From an uncultured Lachnospiraceae bacterium (GTDB lineage Bacteria; Bacillota; Clostridia; Lachnospirales; Lachnospiraceae), in assembly GCA_902778245.1 (NCBI GenBank), contig CACYXH010000008.1, positions 1-39,504 of the forward strand: DNA of 39,504 bases, in the 5' to 3' direction. The position numbers and the translations under genes are program-made. The notes under the pieces were generated by a model. The model saw only the letters and a program-made list of their open reading frames with translations. It did no database searches and was not told the DNA's origin. Below, piece by piece: positions 23,858 to 32,757 of the stretch (position 1 is the stretch's first letter; each line of letters starts with the position of its first letter).

Positions 23858-25531
23858 TCATTCAGTGGTCAATTTTGCCATATTATTTACTGCTGTCAGC
23901 AGAGCATCAATGGACGCCCGAATAATGTCCACATCCACACCGGCTCCCCAGAACAGGTTCCCATCTGACTTTCTGCGAATACCTACATAAGCGATAGCCC
24001 GGGAACTGGAACTTTGTTCCAGAGCATGTTCCTCATAAGTTACCAGATCATACTCTAAACGATAGTGTTTCTTCAGCGCATTGCTTACCGCGTTCAGACG
24101 TCCGTTACCGGAAGCAATGATCACGTTGGTCTTATCGCGATAGGTGGTGGTCACTTCCGCAATGATACCGTTGTGCTGTTTAAAATGCACCTCCGAAATA
24201 TTGTAAGGTGAAACAACATTTTCAAAGGTTTCTTTAAACAGTCGGAAAATCTCATCCGGAAGGAGTTCTTTATGTGCAGTGTCCGAAGCTGATTTCGCAA
24301 CGTATCCCATAGCCTCCCTCATCTTCTTCGGAAGTTTCAGGCCATAATGCTGCTCCAGAATATAGCCTACCCCGCCCTTTCCGGACTGACTGTTAATGCG
24401 GATCACATCCGCGTCGTAGCAGCGGCCGATATCAGTAGGATCAATGGGCAGATAAGGAACTGTCCACAGATCGCTCTTTTTATCTTCTCTATATTTCATG
24501 CCCTTTGCGATAGCATCCTGATGCGATCCGGAGAATGCCGCAAACACCAGCGCTCCGCTGTAGGGGCTTCTCTCATCCACTTTCATTCCGGTATACTGTT
24601 CATATTTTTCACATACATCCGGCATATTGCTAAAGTCAAGCTGGGGATCTACTCCCTGTGCGTACATATTCATAGCCAGGGTCACAATGTCCACATTGCC
24701 GGTGCGCTCCCCATTGCCAAACAGTGTACCTTCGATACGATCCGCTCCGGCCAGAAGCCCCAGTTCTGCATCCGAAACGCCGCATCCCCGGTCATTGTGA
24801 GGATGAAGGGAAAGAATCACATTCTCCCTGTATTTCATATTTTCACTCATATACTCGATCTGACTGGCATAAACATGCGGCATGGACATCTGAACTGTGC
24901 TGGGCAAGTTGATGATCGCTTTATGCTCCGCCGTAGGCTGCCACACATCAAGGACAGCATTGCAGACTTCCAGCGCGTATTCCGGTTCAGTTCCGGTGAA
25001 GCTCTCCGGACTATATTCAAACTGATAATTTCCTCCGGTCTCCTCCGTCAGATTTTTCAGCAGCTTCGCGCCATCCACCGCAATCTTGAGAATTTCTTCC
25101 TTAGATTTCGCGAATACCTGTTCTCTCTGCGCCAGGGAAGTGGAATTGTAAACATGAACTACTGCTTTCTTCGCGCCTTTCAATGCCTCAAAAGTCTTTC
25201 TGATAATGTGTTCCCTGGCTTGAGTTAACACCTGGATCGTCACATCATCCGGAATCATATCCCGTTCAATCAACGCCCGCAGAAAATTATACTCAGTATC
25301 CGAGGCAGCCGGAAAGCCAACCTCGATCTCCTTAAAACCAATCTTTACCAGCAGCTGAAAGAAATCCAATTTTTGTTCCAGTGTCATGGGAACTACCAAT
25401 GCCTGATTTCCGTCCCTCAGATCCACGCTGCACCAGATCGGGGCTTTTTCGATATACTCTTTTTCCACCCATTTGGCGGAAGATACCGGCGGCATAAAAT
25501 ACTGCCGGGTATACTTTCTGTGATTCATCAT
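23858..25531 (-). CDS. leuA: 2-isopropylmalate synthase
   Basis: It condenses 2-ketoisovalerate and acetyl-CoA, the first committed step of leucine synthesis. The 557-residue protein belongs to the longer LeuA type 2: N-terminal WCSVDLRDGNQAL (metal and catalytic RDGN), SLHPHNDRGCGVSDAELG (HxH metal ligands), FGNGERTGNVD, and a C-terminal LeuA dimer/regulatory domain. The start at 25531 is set by GGAGG eight bases upstream; the ATG at 25546 contains that ribosome site and is excluded. It is controlled by a T-box leader upstream. leuB, leuC and leuD are not in the window. Confidence 0.96.
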   Translation of the reverse strand: MMNHRKYTRQYFMPPVSSAKWVEKEYIEKAPIWCSVDLRDGNQALVVPMTLEQKLDFFQLLVKIGFKEIEVGFPAASDTEYNFLRALIERDMIPDDVTIQVLTQAREHIIRKTFEALKGAKKAVVHVYNSTSLAQREQVFAKSKEEILKIAVDGAKLLKNLTEETGGNYQFEYSPESFTGTEPEYALEVCNAVLDVWQPTAEHKAIINLPSTVQMSMPHVYASQIEYMSENMKYRENVILSLHPHNDRGCGVSDAELGLLAGADRIEGTLFGNGERTGNVDIVTLAMNMYAQGVDPQLDFSNMPDVCEKYEQYTGMKVDERSPYSGALVFAAFSGSHQDAIAKGMKYREDKKSDLWTVPYLPIDPTDIGRCYDADVIRINSQSGKGGVGYILEQHYGLKLPKKMREAMGYVAKSASDTAHKELLPDEIFRLFKETFENVVSPYNISEVHFKQHNGIIAEVTTTYRDKTNVIIASGNGRLNAVSNALKKHYRLEYDLVTYEEHALEQSSSSRAIAYVGIRRKSDGNLFWGAGVDVDIIRASIDALLTAVNNMAKLTTE

Positions 25532-25591
25532 TTCTAATTCCTCCATTTTCTAAATTATCACTTCAGGAAAATCTCACCATTCGCATAATGC

Positions 25592-25887
25592 AAAAATTCC
25601 GCCTCATTATGGCATGTGCCACAAGAGACGGAAGATTATTTATCTTACGCGGTACCACTCCTATTCGTGAAAAAATCACGCGCTCTACGGATACGGGTGC
25701 GAAACCTTATATCCTGCCCGGATAACGGTCGGGAAACCGTCTGCGCCTACTATTCTATCGGAAGTTCGGGCAGCCGCTCAGAGGTCAGTTCTCAATGTCC
25801 CTTCTGCTGTCTCACATCAACCGACAGCTTTCTGAAATCCAAGACAAAGGTACTACTCCCCATCACTGCATTTTCCTGATAACGACT
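25592..25887 (-). promoter_or_regulatory. T-box riboswitch of leuA (leucine, CUG specifier)
   Basis: The leader binds uncharged tRNA-Leu and then prevents termination. The conserved T-box AGTGGTACCGCG lies at 25648-25659 (minus). The terminator is TTCCG.CTC..GGC/GCC..GAG.CGGAA followed by TTTTT (25597-25633, with the T-run at 25592-25596). In stem I the sequence GAA-CTG-ACC puts CTG (complement of 25786-25788) in specifier position, a leucine codon that fits leuA. A GGGGAGTAGTA stretch near the 5' end fits the AGTA bulge. Confidence 0.92.
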
Positions 25888-25893
25888 AGATAA

Positions 25894-25922
25894 ACAATAC
25901 CATTTACTTGTTAAAATGTCAA
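25894..25922 (-). promoter_or_regulatory. promoter of the leuA T-box transcript
   Basis: Minus strand TTGACA (25917-25922), 17-bp spacer ending TGG, TATTGT (25894-25899). Confidence 0.8.
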
Positions 25923-25983
25923 GAGGATCATTACTTCTTTCCCTCACGCATATACTGAACAAAACCTTGAAAAGAGAATTGTC

Positions 25984-26616
25984 TTGAACGAACACTATCC
26001 ATTTGTCAACCCACCGCTCCCCTATGGCTACAACGCCTTAGAGCCCTTTATCGACGAAAAAACTATGGAGCTGCACCACAACCGGCATCTCCAAACTTAT
26101 GTGGATAACCTGAACAGAATATTAAAAAACTACCCGGAGTATCATACCCTCTCCCTGGAAGGGCTATTATTCTACCTGGATTCTCTGCCTGAGGAGCTTC
26201 AGACCCCGATTAAAAACAACGCTGGTGGCGTCTATAACCATATTTTTTTCTTTTCCAATATGAAAAATCCGGCAACACAAACACCAGCACTTCCCTGCAA
26301 TTCTTATATCAATACTGTCTATGGAAGTTTCGATGCCTTTCTTAATGCTTTCCGAGCCGCAGCCATCTCCGTATTCGGCTCGGGGTATGCATGGCTGGTG
26401 ATGGACGTCTTCGGAAGGCTGAAGATCATAACTACTTCTAACCAGGATTCTCCTCTGCCCCTGCGGCTGAAGCCAATTTTGAATCTGGACGTCTGGGAAC
26501 ATGCCTACTACTTGAAGCACTACAACCAGAGAGATGCCTACATCACCGACTGGTTCCATGTGATCGACTGGGATAAAGTCAGCAGGAATTGCAGTAACCC
26601 CTTCCCGCTATATTAA
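25984..26616 (+). CDS. superoxide dismutase, Fe/Mn family
   Basis: It dismutates superoxide. All four metal ligands are visible in the 210-residue protein: H31, H86 (NNAGGVYNH), D169 and H173 (DVWEHAYYLKHYNQR). The gateway Tyr is Y39. The active-site Gln is supplied by Q154 (NQDSPL) and the alternative position is Gly (G82), the manganese-type arrangement, so Mn or cambialistic use is more likely than Fe; this is inference. The start is a TTG with only a weak AGAG upstream, suggesting low translation. The gene is divergent from leuA and convergent with the ABC-class ATPase. Confidence 0.9.
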   Translation: MNEHYPFVNPPLPYGYNALEPFIDEKTMELHHNRHLQTYVDNLNRILKNYPEYHTLSLEGLLFYLDSLPEELQTPIKNNAGGVYNHIFFFSNMKNPATQTPALPCNSYINTVYGSFDAFLNAFRAAAISVFGSGYAWLVMDVFGRLKIITTSNQDSPLPLRLKPILNLDVWEHAYYLKHYNQRDAYITDWFHVIDWDKVSRNCSNPFPLY

Positions 26617-26632
26617 GGAGCACAACAGCTCC
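26617..26632. terminator. short hairpin between sod and the ABC-class ATPase
   Basis: GGAGC-ACAACA-GCTCC lies between the two convergent stop codons. It has only short A/T flanks, so its terminator activity is uncertain. Confidence 0.4.
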
Positions 26633-26633
26633 C

Positions 26634-28286
26634 TTAAAGAAGCCGGTATCTGGAAAGGCAGGCCAGGATCTCCTGAATCCTGACTTCCGATGCCGGGCCT
26701 GCTCCGTAATTTTTAGGGGTCATGGAAAGAATGCCGTCTCTTTCCAGTTTTTCCGCCGCTTCCATCGCCAGCACAACAGCGCTCTTTTTTCCATTAGTCA
26801 AACGCCCCAGAATATACTGCATGACATATCCCAGCGCTGCTGTCTGGCTCTCATCTACAATCTGTTCCAGATAGCGCAGATCAATTTCATCCCGATCCAG
26901 GCTCAGGGTGTCCCACCCATGAACGCGCACTTTTTCTACCGTTCTGGTTCGGACAGGTCTCTTCACCCAGACTTTCTTTTCCGCTCTGTTTTCTGTCAGA
27001 GTCACAGCCAGCGTTTTGGCCTTCTCCGTCACGTCCAGCGTTTTGTAACAATCCATCTGAAGCACAGTATCTGCCGCCGACAGATAATCCCCCGAACTTC
27101 CTGCCACCAATACCGTTGAGATTCCCAGATCGAGGTAAAGGCTCCTTATTTTTCGGATAAAGGGTGTGATCGGTTCTTTTTCATCAGATACCAGTCGCGC
27201 CATCTTATCATCTCTTACCATGAAATTAGTGGCGGAAGTATCCTCATCAATCAAAAGAACCTTGCTGCCTGCAGCCAAAGCCTCCACCGTATTTGCCGAC
27301 TGCGATGTACTGCCGCTGGCATTCTCTGTGGAAAAACGGGTAGTATCCGCTTTTGTGGGCAGATGATTGATGAACATGGAAATATCTACCTCATGGATAC
27401 ACCTGCCTTCCTCAGCCCTAAGCTTAAAAGCAGTTCGGTCAGTAATCACATACTCCCTTCCATCTCCGGCAATATGATTATACACACCACGCTCCAGCGC
27501 CTTTAAAAGAGTAGATTTTCCATGAAAACCGCCTCCTGCTATAACGGTAATTCCTCTGCGGATTCCCATGCCGCGAAGGGTTCCTCTGTGAGGAAGCAGC
27601 AGCGTTATTGCCAGGCTGTCCGGGCTTTGAAAAGCCACTGCCTCACGCATCGGCCGCTGGGAAATGCCGCTCTCCCTGGGCAGAATCGCCCCGTCCGCCA
27701 CAAACGCCACAAGTTCATGACGCTCCAATTCCTCCCGGATAAAGTGCTGATCGTCTGCCAAAGATACCGTCTGTTCCAATTCTGCCAGCATCGTCTTCTG
27801 TATATGGAAAGTGCGCTCCGCCACGTTCGGAAGAAGTTCAAATAAAATTTGCATCAATTCCCCTGCCGCAATGGTACGTCCGTACGCCGGGAAGCCCACT
27901 TCGATTCTTGCCTCAATCCACTCCTCAGAAATCTTCATAGAAGAACGCTCCAGAATCTCCTGTCCCGTGCGGCAAGCTGTAACCATGCCGCTTTTCCCTG
28001 AACCCTTTCTGCTGCCGTCCGATGCTGCCCGGATCATTCGGTTCAGTCTGCGCAGAAGATAATCCTCCACCGCAACCCTGCGGTGTCTGTTCTGAAAATA
28101 TTCCGGTTTAATATTTCCTTTATTCCGATAGCAGATGCGCACTCTTGACGGAGTGGCAAAAGGATCCCCCTGCACATGATCGATGCACAGACGATATGTC
28201 CCAAAATTGTATTCCCCTTCCAATATTTTATATGCCTTGTATCCTTTATGGTCGATCTGGCGAAGCTGTGTTCTTAATTTTTCCAT
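26634..28286 (-). CDS. predicted ATPase of the ABC class (PF09818 type)
   Basis: The 550-residue protein is soluble and has no membrane segment. An N-terminal domain (about 1-240) precedes a P-loop GGGFHGKST (251-259). A signature-like SGSTSQSANTVEAL (about 324-337) and a Walker B VLLIDEDTSATNFMVRD (from 343) follow. This layout is the bacterial ABC_ATPase family of unknown function, related to the RNA-binding trypanosome protein MRB1590. The C-terminal part (from about 430) is charged and ends with a small domain. AGAAAGGAAAG precedes the ATG. It lies just after a tRNA-Leu gene with no separate promoter visible. Confidence 0.87.
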   Translation of the reverse strand: MEKLRTQLRQIDHKGYKAYKILEGEYNFGTYRLCIDHVQGDPFATPSRVRICYRNKGNIKPEYFQNRHRRVAVEDYLLRRLNRMIRAASDGSRKGSGKSGMVTACRTGQEILERSSMKISEEWIEARIEVGFPAYGRTIAAGELMQILFELLPNVAERTFHIQKTMLAELEQTVSLADDQHFIREELERHELVAFVADGAILPRESGISQRPMREAVAFQSPDSLAITLLLPHRGTLRGMGIRRGITVIAGGGFHGKSTLLKALERGVYNHIAGDGREYVITDRTAFKLRAEEGRCIHEVDISMFINHLPTKADTTRFSTENASGSTSQSANTVEALAAGSKVLLIDEDTSATNFMVRDDKMARLVSDEKEPITPFIRKIRSLYLDLGISTVLVAGSSGDYLSAADTVLQMDCYKTLDVTEKAKTLAVTLTENRAEKKVWVKRPVRTRTVEKVRVHGWDTLSLDRDEIDLRYLEQIVDESQTAALGYVMQYILGRLTNGKKSAVVLAMEAAEKLERDGILSMTPKNYGAGPASEVRIQEILACLSRYRLL

Positions 28287-28344
28287 TTTCTTTCCTTTCT
28301 GCCAACATTAAAAAATCCCTTACGCAGCCCTGCGCATACTAAAG

Positions 28345-28375
28345 AAACCTTGTAAACATCATGTCTACAAGGTTT
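28345..28375 (-). terminator. terminator of tRNA-Leu
   Basis: Minus strand AAACCTTGTAGAC pairs with TTTACAAGGTTT, followed by CTTT, six bases past the tRNA 3' end. Confidence 0.75.
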
Positions 28376-28380
28376 CATCC

Positions 28381-28463
28381 TGCCGGCGGTGGGACTTGAA
28401 CCCACACGTGGTTGCCCACAACAGATTTTGAGTCTGCCTCGTCTGCCATTCCGACACGCCGGC
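28381..28463 (-). tRNA. tRNA-Leu, anticodon CAA
   Basis: The 83-nt cloverleaf has acceptor strand GCCGGCG/CGCCGGC with discriminator A. The anticodon stem GCAGA/TCTGT encloses loop CTCAAAA, so the anticodon is CAA (reads UUG). There is a long variable arm TGTGGGCAACCACG, as in type II tRNAs. The T arm is GTGGG-TTCAAGT-CCCAC. The 3' CCA is not encoded. It has its own promoter upstream and a terminator downstream. Confidence 0.96.
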
Positions 28464-28489
28464 TCACTCCGCTCTCACAAGCGAAGTTC

Positions 28490-28518
28490 ATTTTAACACA
28501 AATCATTCCAAAAAGCAA
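28490..28518 (-). promoter_or_regulatory. promoter of tRNA-Leu
   Basis: Minus strand TTGCTT (28513-28518), 17-bp spacer ending TGT, TAAAAT (28490-28495). Confidence 0.7.
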
Positions 28519-28545
28519 GTTCAATTTTTCATGCTTTCTATAACA

Positions 28546-29814
28546 CTATTTGCTGAGGAAACGGTACGCCTCAAAACAGTCCAAGGTGGCAAAGTAATCC
28601 TTCGGTGTTTCTGCGCGGCGGATCAACTGGGTGGTTCCGTCCTCCTTCAAAAGCACCTCCGCGGACTTTAATTTTCCATTATAATTATATCCCATAGAAA
28701 AGCCGTGGGCTCCGGTGTCATGAATCACCAGCAGATCTCCCGTCTCAATCTCCGGGAGTTCGCGGTCAATGGCAAACTTGTCGTTGTTTTCGCAGAGAGA
28801 GCCTGTAATATCATAAGTGTGATCTGCAGGGGCATTCTCCTTGCCCAGCACCGTAATATGGTGATAGGCGCCGTACATAGCCGGACGCATCAGGTTTACC
28901 GCGCAGGCATCCACTCCAACATACTCTTTATAAGTATGCTTTTCGTTGATGGCCTTAGTCACCAGACATCCGTAAGGTCCCATCATAAATCTTCCCATTT
29001 CAGTGTAGATCGCGATATCCCCCATCCCTGCAGGTACCAAAACCTCTTCATATACCTGTCGGACGCCCTCACCGATAGCTAAGATATCATTGGCTTCCTG
29101 CTCAGGACGGTAAGGAATTCCCACACCGCCGGAAAGATTGATAAATTTAATCTCTGCTCCTGTCTCGTTATGGAGTTCTACCGCCAGTTCAAACAGAACT
29201 TTTGCCAGCAGCGGATAATATTCGTTCGTCACAGTATTGCTGGCCAAAAATGCATGGATACCAAATTCCTCCACACCCTTTTGTTTCATCATCCGAAATG
29301 CTTCTGCAATCTGCGCTCTCGTCATTCCGTATTTCGCGTCTCCCGGATTATCCATAATGCCATTGCTCATCTGGAACACACCGCCCGGATTATAACGACA
29401 ACTCATAACTTTTGGCAATTTCCCCAAAACCTTCTCTACGATTTCCACATGGGTAATATCGTCCAGATTGATAATGCCTCCCAGCTCGTCTGCTTTTTTA
29501 AACTCCTCCACCGGAGTATCATTGGAAGAAAACATGATGTCCCGGCCCTTTGCGCCCAATGCTTCCGACAACATCAGTTCTGTCATGGATGAACAGTCAC
29601 ATCCGCAGCCATATTCCTGCAAAATTTTTATCAGAAACGGGTTGGGATTTGCTTTCACCGCAAAATATTCTTTGAAACCTTTATTCCACGCAAACGCCTC
29701 TTTCAAACGCTTTGCGTTTTCACGAAGTCCCTTCTCGTCATACAGGTGAAAAGGGGTCGGATACTCTTTCACGATTTCCTGTGCCTGTTCCAATGTCACA
29801 AATGCTTTTTTCAT
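28546..29814 (-). CDS. lysA: diaminopimelate decarboxylase-like PLP enzyme
   Basis: It decarboxylates meso-diaminopimelate to lysine. The 422-residue fold-type III protein has the PLP lysine in EYFAVKANPNP (K54), the glycine-rich phosphate site SGGVGIPYRPE, the EMGRFMMGPYG block, and the cross-subunit CENNDKFAIDRELP with C-terminal DTGAHGFSMGYNYNG. The start at 29814 follows AGGAGGAAAGTT. Substrate specificity among related decarboxylases (ornithine/arginine, carboxynorspermidine) cannot be proven, but the blocks fit LysA. It has a consensus promoter and a perfect palindrome at the start of the transcript. Confidence 0.88.
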   Translation of the reverse strand: MKKAFVTLEQAQEIVKEYPTPFHLYDEKGLRENAKRLKEAFAWNKGFKEYFAVKANPNPFLIKILQEYGCGCDCSSMTELMLSEALGAKGRDIMFSSNDTPVEEFKKADELGGIINLDDITHVEIVEKVLGKLPKVMSCRYNPGGVFQMSNGIMDNPGDAKYGMTRAQIAEAFRMMKQKGVEEFGIHAFLASNTVTNEYYPLLAKVLFELAVELHNETGAEIKFINLSGGVGIPYRPEQEANDILAIGEGVRQVYEEVLVPAGMGDIAIYTEMGRFMMGPYGCLVTKAINEKHTYKEYVGVDACAVNLMRPAMYGAYHHITVLGKENAPADHTYDITGSLCENNDKFAIDRELPEIETGDLLVIHDTGAHGFSMGYNYNGKLKSAEVLLKEDGTTQLIRRAETPKDYFATLDCFEAYRFLSK

Positions 29815-29842
29815 AACTTTCCTCCTGGATGTACACTTGCAT

Positions 29843-29860
29843 GCTTTATCATGATAAAGC
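29843..29860. promoter_or_regulatory. perfect 18-bp palindrome in the lysA leader
   Basis: GCTTTATCATGATAAAGC lies about 10 bp downstream of the -10 box, at roughly +4 to +21. It looks like a repressor operator. The zero-length loop makes an RNA hairpin role less likely. Confidence 0.6.
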
Positions 29861-29869
29861 GCCGTTACC

Positions 29870-29898
29870 ACTATAATGCATGGAAACGTTTCTGTCAA
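29870..29898 (-). promoter_or_regulatory. promoter of lysA
   Basis: Minus strand TTGACA (29893-29898), 17-bp spacer, TATAGT (29870-29875). Confidence 0.85.
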
Positions 29899-29918
29899 CC
29901 TTATTTTTAACATCCGGT

Positions 29919-31886
29919 TTATTGAAACATACTTTCCACCCGGTGTTTTCCATCCGTCAGATGGTTGTACTGGAGAATATTGTAATCGTTAAGCATTGTG
30001 CCGTACACTTCATCTTCTTCCGTGTAAGTATGATATGTTCCATCCTTGTCTATGTACGTCCCGGCACAGATCACCGGCAGCTGCTCTTTCAGGTCCAGCA
30101 GGAATTCCTGGTAGCAGGTCAAAGGAAGATGTAACTGTTTTAACAGAAAGGCTGCCAGATAGTTCACGCTGGTCAGTTCCATGGAATCATCTTTCTCCAA
30201 TCCCATATTATCCCAGATCACATAGGGAACCTGATAAGATTTCTGATTTTCTTCCAGGGAATCCTCCAAATTATATCCGGTCACCCTGGCAATCACATTG
30301 CTGACGTAATCAGAGGGCAAATGATCTCCGAACATAATGATTATCGTGGGTTCTTCCACCTTTTCAAAATATTCAATGAGATTTTTAAACGCGTCATCCG
30401 AAGCACGGATCAGGGTCAGATAATTCTGCGCCGCTTTTACGCTGGTGGTAACGGAAGAGTAATCTGTCAGCTTGATCTGCGTTTCCACATCGGGATCTTC
30501 CTTGGAGTAAGCGCTGTGATTCTGCATTGTAACTTCAAAAATAAACTTGCGTTCCTCTTCTTTTTTATTTTCAAAGACTTCTATAATTTTTTCAAAAGCA
30601 GACTCATCACTGACGTAGCTTCGTATATAATAGGGATCCTGAAAGTCCGTCATATCCAAAAACTCCTCAAATCCCAGTTTAGGATACACTGTATCACGAT
30701 CCCATCCGGCCGCGCGGTACGGATGGATCGCTGTAGTGGAATATCCCAGACTTTTCAGGTGAGAAGTCAATGTCGGGACTTCATCTTTGATGTACTGCTG
30801 ATACACCACGCTTCCGGTGGGCAAAAAGGCCATGGTATCGCCGCTCAAAAATTCATATTCTGTATTGGCTGTATTTCCGCCTTTCACTGAAACCATCAGA
30901 TGACCGCTGGTGTAATCTTCCATCAGCGAATGGAAAAATGGCATATAGTCAACATTGGTATGGAATTCCCCCAGCACAGACAGATCGGAAAACGCCTCAT
31001 TCATCACTACAATAATATTGGGCGCTTTCGCCAGATCCACAGAAGAACTCTGTTCCTCGTCCCTCTGTTCCTCAACTTCCTGCTGTATCTCTTCCACTTT
31101 TTTTACCGAATACCCATCCGGTTCTTTAATATTGATCAGGTATAGGTTTCCAAGAAACGCCGCCATAAAACCATTATTTCGATAGCGCACCCCGGGAGTG
31201 AATAGTGTCTGATCCATTCCCAGCCAATCCTTCACATCCTTTTTCTGAAGCGCCCCCACAGAAGCAATCAGCAGAACAAGACTCAACACAAAGGCAGGAA
31301 TCCGAAGCGCAAGTTTTTTCGGCCGCAGCGTATTTTTGCGGGCGGTCAGGATTACAAAGGCAAAGCCGAAGGTGACAAACAAAAGCCGCCAGCTGATAGT
31401 GTAGGTATAGTTGTCCGCTACAGATGCCGCTGTCCCCAGCGAAAGCAGATCCCAGGGTACAATGGGAGAGGAACGGAATTCTATTACAAAGTAATTGGTG
31501 ATACCAATGAGCATAACAGCAACAGAAGGTATCGTATACCCCAGTGAAAAGCTGCCCAGCAAAAAGGTCAGCATCAGATAAAACAGATAGAAAAATACGC
31601 AGTTCACCAGAGCCATCATGGGATACATTCTCCAGGGATCACAGGTATAGAACTGCAGGCCGTACATTGATAACAGGGGAAGGATCAGCGCGGTTATCAC
31701 ACTGAGGACCTTTCCAAATTTGTATTTCAGCAGTAAATAGGCTCCCGCCAGTAAAGAGAGTAAAATCCCCAGGGGCAGGTCATACCATTCTCCTCTCTCT
31801 GCAATAAAAGCAAGCACCGTAAAAATCAATAATAACATCGTAAGGATACTTGCCATGACTTTACTTTTTTTATCTTGTTTCCACAT
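29919..31886 (-). CDS. LTA-synthase-like phosphoglycerol transferase / sulfatase-family membrane enzyme
   Basis: The protein (655 residues) has at least five or six N-terminal membrane segments and an extracellular alkaline-phosphatase-fold domain. Key residues are a metal-binding Glu in NIIVVMNEAFSDL (E297), a nucleophile Thr in GGNTANTEYEFLSG (T339), a second metal site in MFGDHLPSDY, and HPYRAAGWDRD. This is the LtaS/OpgB layout for transferring glycerol phosphate to a glycolipid or glycan; the acceptor is unknown. I chose the ATG at 31886 (AAAGGATGG upstream); an ATG at 31907 directly follows the stop of the upstream gene and is an alternative. It is likely co-transcribed with the rhomboid-like gene. 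Confidence 0.88.
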   Translation of the reverse strand: MWKQDKKSKVMASILTMLLLIFTVLAFIAERGEWYDLPLGILLSLLAGAYLLLKYKFGKVLSVITALILPLLSMYGLQFYTCDPWRMYPMMALVNCVFFYLFYLMLTFLLGSFSLGYTIPSVAVMLIGITNYFVIEFRSSPIVPWDLLSLGTAASVADNYTYTISWRLLFVTFGFAFVILTARKNTLRPKKLALRIPAFVLSLVLLIASVGALQKKDVKDWLGMDQTLFTPGVRYRNNGFMAAFLGNLYLINIKEPDGYSVKKVEEIQQEVEEQRDEEQSSSVDLAKAPNIIVVMNEAFSDLSVLGEFHTNVDYMPFFHSLMEDYTSGHLMVSVKGGNTANTEYEFLSGDTMAFLPTGSVVYQQYIKDEVPTLTSHLKSLGYSTTAIHPYRAAGWDRDTVYPKLGFEEFLDMTDFQDPYYIRSYVSDESAFEKIIEVFENKKEEERKFIFEVTMQNHSAYSKEDPDVETQIKLTDYSSVTTSVKAAQNYLTLIRASDDAFKNLIEYFEKVEEPTIIIMFGDHLPSDYVSNVIARVTGYNLEDSLEENQKSYQVPYVIWDNMGLEKDDSMELTSVNYLAAFLLKQLHLPLTCYQEFLLDLKEQLPVICAGTYIDKDGTYHTYTEEDEVYGTMLNDYNILQYNHLTDGKHRVESMFQ

Positions 31887-31907
31887 TTTTTTCCATCCTT
31901 TGTTCAT

Positions 31908-32738
31908 TTACTGTTTTTGAATGTGTTCATGGCTGAACAGATGATCCTGGCAATACTCGTAAGTTCCATCGCATTTCGAGCAAAAACGAAATTCCAGATG
32001 ATCTCCGTCCAGTTCAGTCCGTCCGCATACCGCGCACTTATGCCTTGGTCCATTTTTTGGCGCTGAGGATCTGACCGTTCGTCTGAATTCCTGTTTTCGG
32101 TGGATTTCTTTCGGCGAAACTCTTTTAAAGTTCTGGGTCATCAGGAAATAAATAACAAAGTTCATCAGAGAAGCCAGAATGGCAACTTTTCCGATCCAAA
32201 CCACATTCAGGAATTCATAAATAATGAAGAATCCATACAAAAAGCCCATCCATTTCATCTTGATCGGGATGACAAACATAAGCAGCACTTCAATATCCGG
32301 ATAAGTAAGGGCAAAAGCCAGAAAAATGGACATATTAATGTAATATGTGCTGAACAGCGGGCCGAACAATTTTCCGCCGCCCAGAATAACATACAACAGG
32401 AAAGACCCTAAAATCGTAAAGAGAATGCCTCCGAAGATATAGATATTAAATCGGAATGCCCCCCAGGTTCGTTCCAACGTCCTTCCTATGGAGTAATAAA
32501 AATACAGCATAACAATAGTAAACAGATTCAGACTGTCAGGCGGAATTAAGATCCAGGTCAGGATTCTCCATACCTGCCCACGCAAAATGTAATATGGCTC
32601 CAGTGTCAGGTAATTCAGAATGGCAGGTTGAAACGCCTCCAGAACATATCCCACAACATACAGCGCAATAATGATGGTAGGCAGATTGTAAACAGCATAT
32701 CTGCCGAATTTTCGTTCCATCTTATTTAAAAAGTTCAT
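31908..32738 (-). CDS. rhomboid-like membrane protein with C-terminal zinc ribbon
   Basis: The 276-residue protein has about six membrane segments with rhomboid-like features (RGQVWRILTWILIPP, SIGRTLERTWGAFRFNIYIFGG). The catalytic GxSG serine and the partner histidine of active rhomboid proteases are not visible: the corresponding region reads LFSTYYINMSIFLAF. The C-terminus carries CAVC (C235, C238), CSKC (C253, C256), C263 and several histidines, a likely zinc ribbon. The start at 32738 follows AAGAAGGGA; a GTG at 32762 is less likely. The stop touches the next gene's first ATG. It may be an inactive rhomboid that recruits partners. Confidence 0.8.
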   Translation of the reverse strand: MNFLNKMERKFGRYAVYNLPTIIIALYVVGYVLEAFQPAILNYLTLEPYYILRGQVWRILTWILIPPDSLNLFTIVMLYFYYSIGRTLERTWGAFRFNIYIFGGILFTILGSFLLYVILGGGKLFGPLFSTYYINMSIFLAFALTYPDIEVLLMFVIPIKMKWMGFLYGFFIIYEFLNVVWIGKVAILASLMNFVIYFLMTQNFKRVSPKEIHRKQEFRRTVRSSAPKNGPRHKCAVCGRTELDGDHLEFRFCSKCDGTYEYCQDHLFSHEHIQKQ

Positions 32739-32757
32739 GTCAATCCCTTCTTTCGTT

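Noticed and set aside
28345-28375. Attenuator of the ABC-class ATPase
   Set aside because: Its position six bases after the tRNA 3' end fits a tRNA terminator more simply.
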